From assembly GCA_902493375.1 (NCBI GenBank), contig CABUPH010000004.1:75525-139524 (forward strand): a stretch of DNA of 64,000 nt. The letters run 5' to 3'. How positions within the stretch are numbered: position 1 is the stretch's first letter; every line of letters begins with the position of its first letter. The notes under the pieces are model-generated. The model did no database searches. It worked only from the letters and a program-made list of their open reading frames with translations, and was not told the DNA's origin. Shown here piece after piece: positions 25,370 to 33,128 of this stretch. The DNA is from an uncultured Collinsella sp. (GTDB lineage: Bacteria; Actinomycetota; Coriobacteriia; Coriobacteriales; Coriobacteriaceae). Made by a program: the position numbers and the translations under genes.

Positions 25370-26257
25370 CTAGGCGCTCTTGAGGACGGCGAAGGCCTTC
25401 GGGTCGAGTACCGCGTATGCGAGGACGGCCTCGGTGCGGTAGGCGATCTGGTTGTAGCCCTTCAGGTCCTGACCGGTGTTGTCGGGGTCGCCGTACTCGA
25501 TGACCTCGGCGGTGATGTCGCGAACCATGCCCCACTTGATGGCGGAGAAGTCGCCCATGATCGCGGAGACCTTGGTCGGGGTCTTGGCGAGACGGCCGTT
25601 CACGGTGCCAGACACGGAGGCGGGGATGCCGTCGAGGTTGCCCACGTTGAGGGACAGCGGCACCTCGGGGTACAGGCGCTGCCCGGTGGCGGGCACGCGC
25701 AGCTTGCGCAGCTCGGAGGCGAACTGGCGACTCATGGCGATGCCGTTGATGCCGTAGTCGAGCAGGGCGTCGGAGAGGGAGTCAATGTCGTCGACCGGGG
25801 AGTCGGTCTTGGCGACGCTGTGGACATCCTTGTCAGCGGTCAGGGCGGTGTAGCCCGTGAGGCCGAGGCCGGTCTTGGGGTTGATGGCGTGGTAGATGAT
25901 GTAGTCGAGCGCGCGGCCCGCGGCGGCGGTCTGGTCGGCGATGATGTTGGAGATGATCTCCAGCTGGTTGTCCTCGTCGGCCCACTTCAGCTCGTCGGAG
26001 ACGCGCGTGGTCGTGACGATCTTGGCGCGCTTTGCGACCACGGGGTCGGTGGAGATCTCGGAGCCGGACTTCTTGCCGCCCTCGGCGACGACCTCGGCCT
26101 CTGCGGTCGGGTTGAACACGAGATAGGTCGTGTCGGCGAACTTCTGCGGCGTGCTGGGGCTCAGCGTTGCGATGGTGGAGGTGTCCTTCACCTTGCCGAT
26201 GATGGTGGAGACCACGCTGGACGGCAGCTTGATTTTCTGGGTGTCGTTTGCAGCCAT
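25370..26257 (-). CDS. Major capsid protein (HK97 fold)
   Basis: A 295-aa shell protein. It starts directly with an assembled-domain-like sequence (LPSSVVSTIIGKVKDTSTIA, EVVAEGGKKSGSEI) typical of HK97-fold capsids lacking a delta domain. A separate scaffold gene lies immediately upstream. GMVRDITAEVIEYGDPDN near the C-terminus is also characteristic. Confidence 0.9.
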   Translation of the reverse strand: MAANDTQKIKLPSSVVSTIIGKVKDTSTIATLSPSTPQKFADTTYLVFNPTAEAEVVAEGGKKSGSEISTDPVVAKRAKIVTTTRVSDELKWADEDNQLEIISNIIADQTAAAGRALDYIIYHAINPKTGLGLTGYTALTADKDVHSVAKTDSPVDDIDSLSDALLDYGINGIAMSRQFASELRKLRVPATGQRLYPEVPLSLNVGNLDGIPASVSGTVNGRLAKTPTKVSAIMGDFSAIKWGMVRDITAEVIEYGDPDNTGQDLKGYNQIAYRTEAVLAYAVLDPKAFAVLKSA

Positions 26258-26282
26258 TTCTGTGCCTTTCTTCGAGTTTGGC

Positions 26283-26741
26283 TTACTTCAGGAGGCGCTT
26301 GGCGAAGTCTCGCAGCGCCTCGTCCCCGCCCTTGCCGCCCTTGTCGAAGCTGCCGGGCTTCTCCACTCGCGGCGCGGGCTTTGTCTTGAATGCGGCGAGC
26401 ATCTTGTCGCACCATGCGGCCATGCTCTCCTCGTCCTCGCCGACGATGAGGTCCGCGGGGACTCCCTTCTCCTGCGCGACCTTGGCGGCGGTCTTGGCTA
26501 GCGCCTCGGCCTTCTCCTTGGCGTCGAGTCGCTTCTCGAGCTCCGCGACCTTCTCGTCGGCGGTCTTCTTCGCCTGGTTGGCCTCGTCGAGTGCGCTTGC
26601 CGCGCTCTTGTTGGCCTTGGCCTGCTTCTCCCACTTGCGGGAGTGCGCCTTCTCGGCCTCGTAGAGCGCCTTGTAGTCGGGCTCCTCGCCCCCGGTCGGC
26701 TCCGTACCGCCCGTGGGCTCCGTGTTGGTCTCTTCTGCCAT
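26283..26741 (-). CDS. Capsid scaffolding protein
   Basis: A 152-aa acidic protein, Glu/Pro-rich at the N-terminus, with a long charged coiled coil (residues ~28-95) and a basic C-terminal end (LRDFAKRLLK). This matches DUF4355-type phage scaffolds, which fill the procapsid. It lies 25 nt upstream of the capsid gene. Confidence 0.8.
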   Translation of the reverse strand: MAEETNTEPTGGTEPTGGEEPDYKALYEAEKAHSRKWEKQAKANKSAASALDEANQAKKTADEKVAELEKRLDAKEKAEALAKTAAKVAQEKGVPADLIVGEDEESMAAWCDKMLAAFKTKPAPRVEKPGSFDKGGKGGDEALRDFAKRLLK

Positions 26742-26759
26742 GTCGCGTCCTTTCCCGGA

Positions 26760-26825
26760 CCGTGCGGCCCGTCGGGCCAGCCGTGCGGCCGAGCCCCTTA
26801 GATGTGCGTTTCGGGCCGTGCGGCC
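26760..26825 (-). repeat. Three copies of GGCCGCACGG upstream of the scaffold gene
   Basis: The plus strand carries CCGTGCGGCC at 26760-26769, 26781-26790 and 26816-26825. They lie between the putative late promoter and the scaffold start, in what would be the mRNA leader. Function unknown; could be binding sites or leader structure. Confidence 0.5.
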
Positions 26826-26836
26826 CTGTCGCGCGG

Positions 26837-26859
26837 CAGTGTCCTACGAGCGTGAGATT
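26837..26859 (-). promoter_or_regulatory. Putative phage late promoter motif, copy B
   Basis: On the minus strand: AATCTCAC, 5 nt, T, 3 nt, AC, AC, TG. It lies 96 nt upstream of the scaffold start, just past the terminator at 26886-26907. Confidence 0.5.
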
Positions 26860-26885
26860 TGACCTGTTTGGCGTTTTTCGGCATG

Positions 26886-26907
26886 AAAAAAGCCGCCCGT
26901 GGGCGGC
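26886..26907 (-). terminator. Terminator after the minor head protein gene
   Basis: The minus strand has GCCGCC-CACG-GGCGGC (26907-26892) followed by six Ts (26891-26886). It ends the terminase-portal-MuF unit. Confidence 0.8.
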
Positions 26908-26925
26908 CATGCGGTATGATGAGGT

Positions 26926-26981
26926 TAGGCGGAAGCTGTTTGACTCACCTATTGAGACATGCAGCTCCCGCCTATTTTTTT
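26926..26981 (+). ncRNA. Structured element: long hairpin with T-run on the plus strand
   Basis: TAGGCGG pairs with CCGCCTA (26926-26932, 26968-26974) and AGCTG with CAGCT, interrupted by one mismatch. A small inner CTCA/TGAG hairpin sits in the loop, and seven Ts follow (26975-26981). On the plus strand this is a terminator or a short stable RNA antisense to the end of the minor head gene; TATGAT at 26915-26920 could be its -10 box, but there is no good -35. The minor head stop codon lies inside the stem. Confidence 0.4.
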
Positions 26982-28243
26982 ATCGTTTGGAGCGACCCGT
27001 CGTGCCCAAGCATCCGCACTTCGGCAATTCCGTACCTCTTCATGTACTTGCGTATCCACGCTTCGGCTTGGCTGTCGGTGACCGACTTGTTCTCGCTGAC
27101 GTCGAAGACGGCGAACCGCACTCCGCTCTTGTTGGCCACGGACTTCATGTGCGACTTGAACGTGTTCTCCGATTTCGACGTGTACACGGTCTTGATTTCG
27201 ATGCCCGTGGACAGGTCGGCGCGACTTACGGTCGTTTTTCCCTGCGCGTTCTCGCTCTTCAGGTGCACCTCGTCTTCCCAGAACTCAGTCTTGTAGCCCA
27301 GTGCCGCCAGCTTCTCTGCGGTTCTCCTCTCTCCGGGGTCTACCCTCCACCTCTTTACCTTGTCGCGCCTCACCGCATCGTCCGTGAACGTTATGCCCTT
27401 ATGCTCGCCGCCCGCGTACCAGGACGGGTCGCGTAGCTCTATCTCGGATGCGACGCGGTTGTTGAGGTAGGCGGTGTACGCCTTCCCCTCCTTGTTGCCG
27501 TGGCGCCTCACGAGCGCTTCGCGTTCGTCCTCCGGCATTGCGTACCAGTCGGAGGCGATGCCGTCGCGGCCTCCGAGCGCGGCCAGGCAGTCGTTATACC
27601 TCTCGTACATCCCGTCAGGGTCGTATCCCTTGACTGTGGTCACCCCGTCGAAGCCGGGAACGATTCGGCAGTCGCAGTGCGCGTGCGAGTGTTCGGCCGC
27701 CTCCTCGGTCTTGGCGTAGAAGCCGAACGACGCGAGCATGAGGCAGAACCCGCACGTCTCGCCGCGGGGGACGCGGGCGTACCACGGCTTCGCCGGGTCT
27801 TTGCGCGCGTTGTGGGCGACGCACCTGTTGGCGGCGCGCCTGATCTCCTCGTCGACCCTCGTGACGCACCGCGAGACAAAGACCTCGGGGGCGCCCTCGA
27901 CGACCTTGCCGATGAAATATCTAACCGCGCCGAGCGTGGCGTCCGGGTCTCGCATGGACTCGGCGACCGCCCGATACTTCCCGGGGAAGCCCTGCGACGC
28001 CCTGACCGCGTCGTAGTATTCGGCCGCCCTGGCGGCGGCGCACGTGTCGGCGTAGTACCCGAGCACCGCCTCGATCGTCTCGTAGGCCCTCTCGCGGAGA
28101 GCGGCGACATCGCCGCCACCGCCGCGCTCCCAGCTCGACAGCAGGGACTCGAGCGCCGGCCTCACCTTCGCTTGGGCGTCTGCCGACAGCGCGTTCACCT
28201 CATCGGTCAGCTCGTCCAGCAGGCTAGTCGGCACCGCCGCCAT
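26972..28243 (-). CDS. MuF-type minor head protein with toxin-like nuclease C-terminus
   Basis: The 423-aa protein has two parts. Residues ~1-215 form a phage minor head (Mu gpF/VG15-like) domain with zinc-ligand-like CGFCLMLASFGFYAKTEEA and HSHAHCDCRIVPGF. Residues ~300-423 resemble the tRNA-nuclease/CdiA C-terminal class of PD-(D/E)XK toxins: a TAEKLAALGYKTEFWEDE helix, DLSTGIEIKT (E-x-K active-site pattern), then a helix and RFAVFDVSE strand. MuF fusions with polymorphic toxin domains are known from temperate phages. No immunity gene is evident downstream. The ATG at 28243 overlaps the portal gene. Confidence 0.72.
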   Translation of the reverse strand: MAAVPTSLLDELTDEVNALSADAQAKVRPALESLLSSWERGGGGDVAALRERAYETIEAVLGYYADTCAAARAAEYYDAVRASQGFPGKYRAVAESMRDPDATLGAVRYFIGKVVEGAPEVFVSRCVTRVDEEIRRAANRCVAHNARKDPAKPWYARVPRGETCGFCLMLASFGFYAKTEEAAEHSHAHCDCRIVPGFDGVTTVKGYDPDGMYERYNDCLAALGGRDGIASDWYAMPEDEREALVRRHGNKEGKAYTAYLNNRVASEIELRDPSWYAGGEHKGITFTDDAVRRDKVKRWRVDPGERRTAEKLAALGYKTEFWEDEVHLKSENAQGKTTVSRADLSTGIEIKTVYTSKSENTFKSHMKSVANKSGVRFAVFDVSENKSVTDSQAEAWIRKYMKRYGIAEVRMLGHDGSLQTIKK

Positions 28244-29642
28244 TCTCGCCCTCCTTCGGCTCGAACAGCGACGCGATAGCCGCGCTCGCCTGCGCCTTCT
28301 TGGCATCCGACTCGATGCGCTGGATCTGCTCGTCCGTGTAGTCGAGCATCTCGTAGGCCACCGTGGAGTTGGCGAGCTTCGGGAGCGCCTGCACCTGCTT
28401 GAGCAGCGCGTCGGACAGGCTCACCGTGGACGGGTACGCCGGGGACAGGAATCGCGGGTTTATCTCGTGGCCCGCGTCGCGCTCGGTGGCGAAATCGGTG
28501 CCGTTCGCCACGGCGAGCGCCATGTAGGCCACGTTGCGCAGCGCCGTGCCGTTGTCGCGGTTGAGGTTCTTGGCGTCGATGACCAAGGGCTCCAGGGACG
28601 CGGCGATAGCGTCCGAGGAGGACGGGTTGTCGTTGGACACGCCGAAGAAGCTCACCGGCACGTTGGTCACGGCCGACATCTGGCAGGCGAGCTGGCGCAG
28701 GTACTCCGTGAGCGGGGCCATCTGCAGCTGCGCGGACTGCCAGACCGTGGGCTTGTCTCCGTCCGGGTCTTTGGTGATCTCGTTCACGGCGCCCATCGAG
28801 GCGTCGTACTTGTTGCCGTCGTTGAGCATCTTCTTGTAGGTGCCGAGCAGCCACGTCTGCGGCAGGGTCGCGGCCTCGGCGGCGACCTCCATTCGGGCGC
28901 GCTGTCGGATGGCGTCGTCGGTGATGCTCATGACGGAGCGGCTGATACGCGAGGTGCCGAAGGGGCGCTCGAGCGTCGCGCCATGAGCCATCGGCTCCAT
29001 GAGGCAGCGCCCCATCGAGTGCTCGCGGTACTCGGCGACCCACGAGCCGCCGTCGCGCGTGAGCACCACGAGGCTGTCGGCCGTGAGCAGGTGCACCACG
29101 GTCGGCACGCGCTCGGCGTCGCCGGGCATCTTCTTGGACTCCGCCACGACGATGCCGGCCCTGATGGCCTTGCGCGCATCGTCCCACAGGGCCGCCGCCG
29201 CGGTGGCGGGGTACGCCGAGATGACCGGGTAGCCGCCGCCGTCCGTCACGGTCCAGAAGCCGCAGCAGTGCTTCAGCTCTCCGATGAGGTTCTTGCGGTA
29301 GAGGCGCTCCAGCTGGTTCGACTCGCAGATGGCGCGGAGGGCCTTGCTCGTCTGCTCGTCCGCGCACGTGTAACCGTTGAAGATGGAGCGGTCGGCGAGT
29401 GCGTGCACGGCCTTGCGGGGCCAGTCCACGCGCGGGTTGATCTTCTTGGCGAGGCTCGCCGGCATGGCGATGCCGAGGTCCTTCACCGACACGTGCCCGA
29501 GGTAGTAGTCCTCGCGCTCGAGGTTGCTGGCGCGGTGCTCGCGCCAGACGGTCATGAGCTCGCGGACGAGGGCCGCGTCACCCGGCTCCAAGCCTGCGGC
29601 GGATGCTACCTGCCCCGCCAGTTCCATGTTCACTGCTGCCAT
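28224..29642 (-). CDS. Portal protein
   Basis: A 472-aa SPP1 gp6-like portal forming the dodecameric DNA channel at the capsid vertex. Characteristic stretches: HALADRSIFNGYTC, VMSITDDAIRQRARMEVAA, PVSFFGVSNDNPSSSDAIAA and FLSPAYPSTVSLSDALLKQV. It starts on the terminase stop (overlap of 1 nt). Confidence 0.92.
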   Translation of the reverse strand: MAAVNMELAGQVASAAGLEPGDAALVRELMTVWREHRASNLEREDYYLGHVSVKDLGIAMPASLAKKINPRVDWPRKAVHALADRSIFNGYTCADEQTSKALRAICESNQLERLYRKNLIGELKHCCGFWTVTDGGGYPVISAYPATAAAALWDDARKAIRAGIVVAESKKMPGDAERVPTVVHLLTADSLVVLTRDGGSWVAEYREHSMGRCLMEPMAHGATLERPFGTSRISRSVMSITDDAIRQRARMEVAAEAATLPQTWLLGTYKKMLNDGNKYDASMGAVNEITKDPDGDKPTVWQSAQLQMAPLTEYLRQLACQMSAVTNVPVSFFGVSNDNPSSSDAIAASLEPLVIDAKNLNRDNGTALRNVAYMALAVANGTDFATERDAGHEINPRFLSPAYPSTVSLSDALLKQVQALPKLANSTVAYEMLDYTDEQIQRIESDAKKAQASAAIASLFEPKEGENGGGAD

Positions 29643-31063
29643 CAGAAGCTGGCCTCCTGTTCCCTTCGCGGGTCTCGTTTCGTTGTTCTAGCCGCCCAGA
29701 GGGCGAGCGATGCGGACTCGATGGGTGCGGCGATGGAGTCGGGGCCGTCCGCGAAGCCCCATCCGTCCCTGCCTATGTCGCGCTTGAGCGACTTGCGCGC
29801 CGAGTCGTCGAGCGCCGGCGACTCGATATGCGACAGCGTGCCCGAGTCGACCTCGTCCTTGAGCATCGAAGCTGCAGCCTGCACGATTGCGGGCGTGCCC
29901 ATCACGAGCGCGCACTTGCTGAAGCCGCCGTCTAGCATCCGCCGCTTAAGCGCATCCGCTCCTGACTTGCCGTCGATGCACGCGCACGCTATCTCGTCTC
30001 GGTTGCGCAGGAGCATGTCCGAGATCGCGACCGTTCCGCCCGACGCGCCCATCACGTCGTACAACTCGACGTAGGACGGGCCGTCCCTGTCGGCGCGCGC
30101 CCACGAGACGGCGGCGCGGGAGCCGTCCGCGGAGAACTTCACGCCGAACGCGAGCTTTCCGCCAGTGGGCGCCGAGTCGCGCCGGCACCCGTCCCACTTC
30201 TTGGAGGACAGGGCGTAGAGGAGCGAGCCTCCCGTCTTCGCCCACCACCCGAGGCGCTCGCGCGCGAACACGTCGGGCTGCATCTGCTCGGACTCGCCCT
30301 TGACGGCCTCGTAGTTGAGCACGGTGCCCATGGACGGGTTGTACTCGTACCAGCGGGACTCGTCGTGGACGTCGCCTATCTCGTCCGCGCCCCACTCGAT
30401 CCACGCCATCTCGGACTCTCCGTCGTGCACGTCGTCGTGGAGGTCGCGGAACACCGTGCCGACGTTGTCGGGGCCTGGCGGCGTTCCGAGGTAGATGGTC
30501 TGCGGGTTGTGCATCGCGCTCGCCGAGATGGCAGGCAGGGACGCCGCCTGCTGCGTGTCCGTGAGCTCCTGCGCCTCGTCGTAGATGAGCACGTCGTAGG
30601 TCTTGCCTCGCGCCAGCGAGTTGGTGCGGGTGGTGAAGCGGATGAGTCCGCCGTTCTTGAGGCTGATGGCCTGCTGCCCGTTCGTCTTGCGCACGGCGAG
30701 CAGGAGGTCGTGCAGCTCGGTCTCGTCCTCGTCCTCGAATGGCTGGGACAGCTCCTTGAACATCTGGTCGGATGTGTCGCCGTGCTGGCAGGTGTACAGG
30801 ATCTTCTCGCCGTTGAGCGCGCCGTAGAAGCACCTTGCTCGCACGACCCAGCTCTTTCCGTTCTGGCGCGGGATGGAGATGCCAAGCGTGCGCAGCAGGT
30901 ACTTGTCGCGCGCGTCGCGGGCCAGCATCGCGTCGAGCAGGTGCGGCTGCCACGGGAGCGGGTCGCCGAAGTAGGCGGTCGCGAGCTCGCACGCCATCCC
31001 GCCGTCGCCGCTGAGGTCCTCCGGGACGTTCGCCTCGTATGTCGGCGTCTGCCTTGGCTCCAT
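29642..31063 (-). CDS. Terminase large subunit
   Basis: ATP-driven packaging motor and nuclease. In 473 aa there is a Walker A-type motif GISIPRQNGKSWVV (~residues 61-74), Walker B VLIYDEAQEL (~157), coupling motif YLGTPPGP and nuclease-domain acidic residues (FGVKFSADGSRAAVSW, CIDGKSGADALK). It overlaps the small subunit by 1 nt. Confidence 0.93.
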   Translation of the reverse strand: MEPRQTPTYEANVPEDLSGDGGMACELATAYFGDPLPWQPHLLDAMLARDARDKYLLRTLGISIPRQNGKSWVVRARCFYGALNGEKILYTCQHGDTSDQMFKELSQPFEDEDETELHDLLLAVRKTNGQQAISLKNGGLIRFTTRTNSLARGKTYDVLIYDEAQELTDTQQAASLPAISASAMHNPQTIYLGTPPGPDNVGTVFRDLHDDVHDGESEMAWIEWGADEIGDVHDESRWYEYNPSMGTVLNYEAVKGESEQMQPDVFARERLGWWAKTGGSLLYALSSKKWDGCRRDSAPTGGKLAFGVKFSADGSRAAVSWARADRDGPSYVELYDVMGASGGTVAISDMLLRNRDEIACACIDGKSGADALKRRMLDGGFSKCALVMGTPAIVQAAASMLKDEVDSGTLSHIESPALDDSARKSLKRDIGRDGWGFADGPDSIAAPIESASLALWAARTTKRDPRREQEASF

Positions 31064-31494
31064 CAGGCGCCCGCCGCCTTGGCCTTGCGCTCGCGGTCGG
31101 CGAACATCAGGCTCAGCACCCTAGCGCCGTCGCTCTGCGGACGCGCCTGCTGCACCTGGATGGGCACCGCCTTGCGCGACAGCCCGAGCAGCTCGTTGAG
31201 CGCGCGTATCTCGGCGGTCGCCTGCTTGAGCACGGACACGGCGGGGTGCGGGCGCTCCATGACGGCGTGCCGCCCGTTCTTCGCCTTGATGGGCTTGTAG
31301 CCGACGGGGTCGAGCACCTTCACGGACTTGCCCTTGCTCATGGCATCCTCCGCGGCCTTCGCCACGGCGTGCCAGTAGCACAGCAGCGCGAGGTTCGGCG
31401 CGTCCTCGTCGGAGAAGCGCCCCGATGCGGTGACGCTCGCCCAGATCTGCGATTGATAGTCATCGGATGCGACCGATTCCGGCATCTCCGGCAT
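31063..31494 (-). CDS. Terminase small subunit
   Basis: A 143-aa DNA-recognition subunit inferred from position and size: helical, with LALLCYWHAVAKAAEDAMSK and a basic C-terminus. It is preceded by a late promoter-like motif and a G-rich non-coding stretch that may hold the packaging site. Confidence 0.75.
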   Translation of the reverse strand: MPEMPESVASDDYQSQIWASVTASGRFSDEDAPNLALLCYWHAVAKAAEDAMSKGKSVKVLDPVGYKPIKAKNGRHAVMERPHPAVSVLKQATAEIRALNELLGLSRKAVPIQVQQARPQSDGARVLSLMFADRERKAKAAGA

Positions 31495-31517
31495 CCCGGC
31501 CTCCTTTCTCGTGCCCG

Positions 31518-31540
31518 CATTGTGCGATGCGGGTGAGATT
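31518..31540 (-). promoter_or_regulatory. Putative phage late promoter motif, copy C
   Basis: On the minus strand: AATCTCAC, 5 nt, T, 3 nt, AC, AA, TG. It lies 24 nt upstream of the small terminase start, next to a strong AAAGGAGG ribosome site. Confidence 0.5.
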
Positions 31541-31740
31541 CGCGGCCTACCCCCGCCCTGGGGTCATGGGGCGGGGGGAAATCGGCACTGGCAGCGATGG
31601 GTGTCCGTGCACCCCCGGGGAGGGGCGATGCCCCCGCCATCGGCGGCTCAGCGCCCCAGAAAAGCAGTGAGGCGCAGCCGAGCAAACGACCGCGCCTCCA
31701 GTTAGCCCTACGGCTCTCTTTATTCAGTTGTCCCTAACGC
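31541..31740. other. Non-coding G-rich stretch between HNH and terminase genes (possible cos region)
   Basis: No credible gene. It contains runs such as CCCCCGCCCTGGGGTC and GGGGCGGGGGG and short inverted repeats. In many cos phages the cohesive-end site lies between an HNH gene and terS, exactly this place. The cut site itself cannot be read. Confidence 0.35.
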
Positions 31741-32022
31741 TTAGAACAGCCGCGTGCGCCTTATCTCGACGGGCCTCGCGTCGCCCGGCATGTGCTTGCC
31801 CTTCCTCTGGTTGCAGATGCGGTGCGCCGCGTCGAGGTTCGAGTAGTCCAGCACCGCGCCGCCCCTCGCCCTCGGCACCACGTGGTCGGCCTCGAAGCTC
31901 CACGGCGTGCCGGGCGGCAGGCTGTAGTCTATGGGCTGTCCGCATATGTGGCACGGCCTGCCCTCGGCGCGGAGCCTCGCCTTGAGCTTGCGCTCGGCGT
32001 TGCCGTTGGAGCTCCACGTCAT
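31741..32022 (-). CDS. HNH endonuclease
   Basis: A 93-aa nuclease with CHICGQPID, FEADHVVPRARGG and NLDAAHRICNQRKG: the two zinc-binding Cys pairs and the H-N-H active-site pattern. HNH proteins next to terminase assist cos cleavage in several siphoviruses. Confidence 0.9.
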   Translation of the reverse strand: MTWSSNGNAERKLKARLRAEGRPCHICGQPIDYSLPPGTPWSFEADHVVPRARGGAVLDYSNLDAAHRICNQRKGKHMPGDARPVEIRRTRLF

Positions 32023-32219
32023 GCCAGGCGCTTCCTCGCGAGGTAGTCCTTCTTCACCGACAGGGTCGGGGTCTCGTCGGTGCTTCCTATCTTGATGGTG
32101 AGCGTTATGGGAGGCAGCACGAACCTCTCGTCGATGTCCCCCGCCACGTCTTCCGCCATGGACTCCAGCAGGGCCGCGGCGTCGCGGAGCTGCCGTGCTA
32201 CCCTCTCGCCGGCGCTCAT
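32019..32219 (-). CDS. Small hypothetical protein
   Basis: A 66-aa protein, helical N-terminus (VARQLRDAAALLESMAEDVA) and a basic end (KKDYLARKRLA). It overlaps the HNH gene by 4 nt. Function unknown. Confidence 0.6.
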   Translation of the reverse strand: MSAGERVARQLRDAAALLESMAEDVAGDIDERFVLPPITLTIKIGSTDETPTLSVKKDYLARKRLA

Positions 32220-32338
32220 GCGACCAGCCCCGCGAGCACCCGCCAGCACCACACGACGGCGGCGGCGCACAGCAGCACGAGCGCGGCCATGATGAGGCAC
32301 CCGATGAGCTTGCCGATTAGCTTGCCGATCTCTTCCAT
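32216..32338 (-). CDS. Tiny single-helix membrane protein
   Basis: A 40-aa protein with amphipathic EEIGKLIGKLIG followed by one transmembrane helix (CLIMAALVLLCAAAVVWCW). GGAGG lies upstream of the ATG at 32338 and its TGA overlaps the next start. Confidence 0.6.
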   Translation of the reverse strand: MEEIGKLIGKLIGCLIMAALVLLCAAAVVWCWRVLAGLVA

Positions 32339-32352
32339 TCAGTCCTCCAATC

Positions 32353-32475
32353 TCACCCGCACGCCATGCGCACGAGAACAGTCAAAACCACGGCGAGCGC
32401 CCATGCGGACCTCGCCGCCCACGCCAGCAGCGCGGTGAGCGCCGCCAGCGGCATCAGCCACAGAACATGGCGCAC
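32353..32475 (-). CDS. Tiny hydrophobic protein
   Basis: A 40-aa, almost wholly hydrophobic protein (LMPLAALTALLAWAA, WALAVVLTVLVRMA). The GTG start at 32475 has AGGAGG 5 nt upstream and overlaps the end of the preceding gene. Function unknown. Confidence 0.5.
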   Translation of the reverse strand: MRHVLWLMPLAALTALLAWAARSAWALAVVLTVLVRMACG

Positions 32476-32738
32476 GCTTCCTCCTGCATGTCCCTCATGT
32501 GGTCCGCTATCCACGGGAGCGCCCAATAGGCGACGTCGCCCGGCTCCGCGTCCGCCCCGTCGAACTTCTCCCGGAAGGCGTCGTCGAACTCTATCTCGCA
32601 GATGCCGTAGTCGCAGCAGCACTCGTACATCTTGGTGCACTCGGCGCAAGTGGGCTTGCCCTCGCCGAAGTGCCTGTCGATTGCCGCGCCGGTGCATCCG
32701 TTCGGAAGGTTGTAGCCCGGATCACAGCTTGCCCCCAA
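32454..32738 (-). CDS. Cysteine-rich hypothetical protein
   Basis: A 94-aa acidic protein with CAECTKMYECCCDYGICEIE, suggesting metal binding. The N-terminus is also Cys-containing. Early-operon position; no family recognised. Confidence 0.6.
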   Translation of the reverse strand: MGASCDPGYNLPNGCTGAAIDRHFGEGKPTCAECTKMYECCCDYGICEIEFDDAFREKFDGADAEPGDVAYWALPWIADHMRDMQEEACAMFCG

Positions 32739-32910
32739 GGCGGATCACCTCCTCGCGGTACATCTCGTACCGTTCGATGAACCTGTGCGGGTTCTCCGCG
32801 ATGACGCCGAGAACCTCAACGAGCGCCATCTTGCCCAAGGGGCGCTCGCCGTCCGTGAGCTCGCTGTCAGGCACGTCGATGACGTGGCGCTCGATTATCT
32901 CGAATCTCAT
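32722..32910 (-). CDS. Small hypothetical protein
   Basis: A 62-aa protein starting MRFEIIERHVIDVPDSEL. GGAGAGATG context supports the ATG at 32910, which overlaps the stop of the HTH gene. Function unknown. Confidence 0.55.
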   Translation of the reverse strand: MRFEIIERHVIDVPDSELTDGERPLGKMALVEVLGVIAENPHRFIERYEMYREEVIRLGGKL

Positions 32911-33128
32911 CTCTCCACCTTCTTCCTCACGATGTCGCGCGGGTCTTCGCCCATCGCCTCCGCCAGATTGAGCAGCAGGTTCATCTTCACTTCCCTGCCG
33001 TTGCTGATGGCATGGCTCAGGCTGCTGAGGTTCACCCCGGCGGCGCGGGCAAGCTGCTTCAGCGGGACGTGGTTGTCGATGCGCCAATGGGTGATCTTGT
33101 CGGCGTCCAGAACGTACTCGGTCGCCAT
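32907..33128 (-). CDS. Small XRE-type helix-turn-helix protein
   Basis: A 73-aa protein. KITHWRIDNHVPLKQLARAA then GVNLSSLSHAISNGREVK fits a Cro/CI-type HTH. It is internal to the early operon, away from the main switch, so may regulate the late shift. The ATG at 33128 overlaps the upstream stop. Confidence 0.75.
   Translation of the reverse strand: MATEYVLDADKITHWRIDNHVPLKQLARAAGVNLSSLSHAISNGREVKMNLLLNLAEAMGEDPRDIVRKKVER

Noticed and set aside
26859..27296. 145-aa plus-strand ORF antisense to the minor head gene
   Set aside because: It runs through a terminator hairpin, has no good ribosome site and mirrors the GC-biased codon structure of the real gene.
28467..30074. 535-aa plus-strand ORF antisense to portal and terminase
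   Set aside because: Antisense shadow of two well-supported phage genes.
32346..32353. AATCTCAC on the plus strand as a fourth late promoter
   Set aside because: Wrong orientation for the phage genes and the downstream T-N3-AC-N2-TG pattern is not met.
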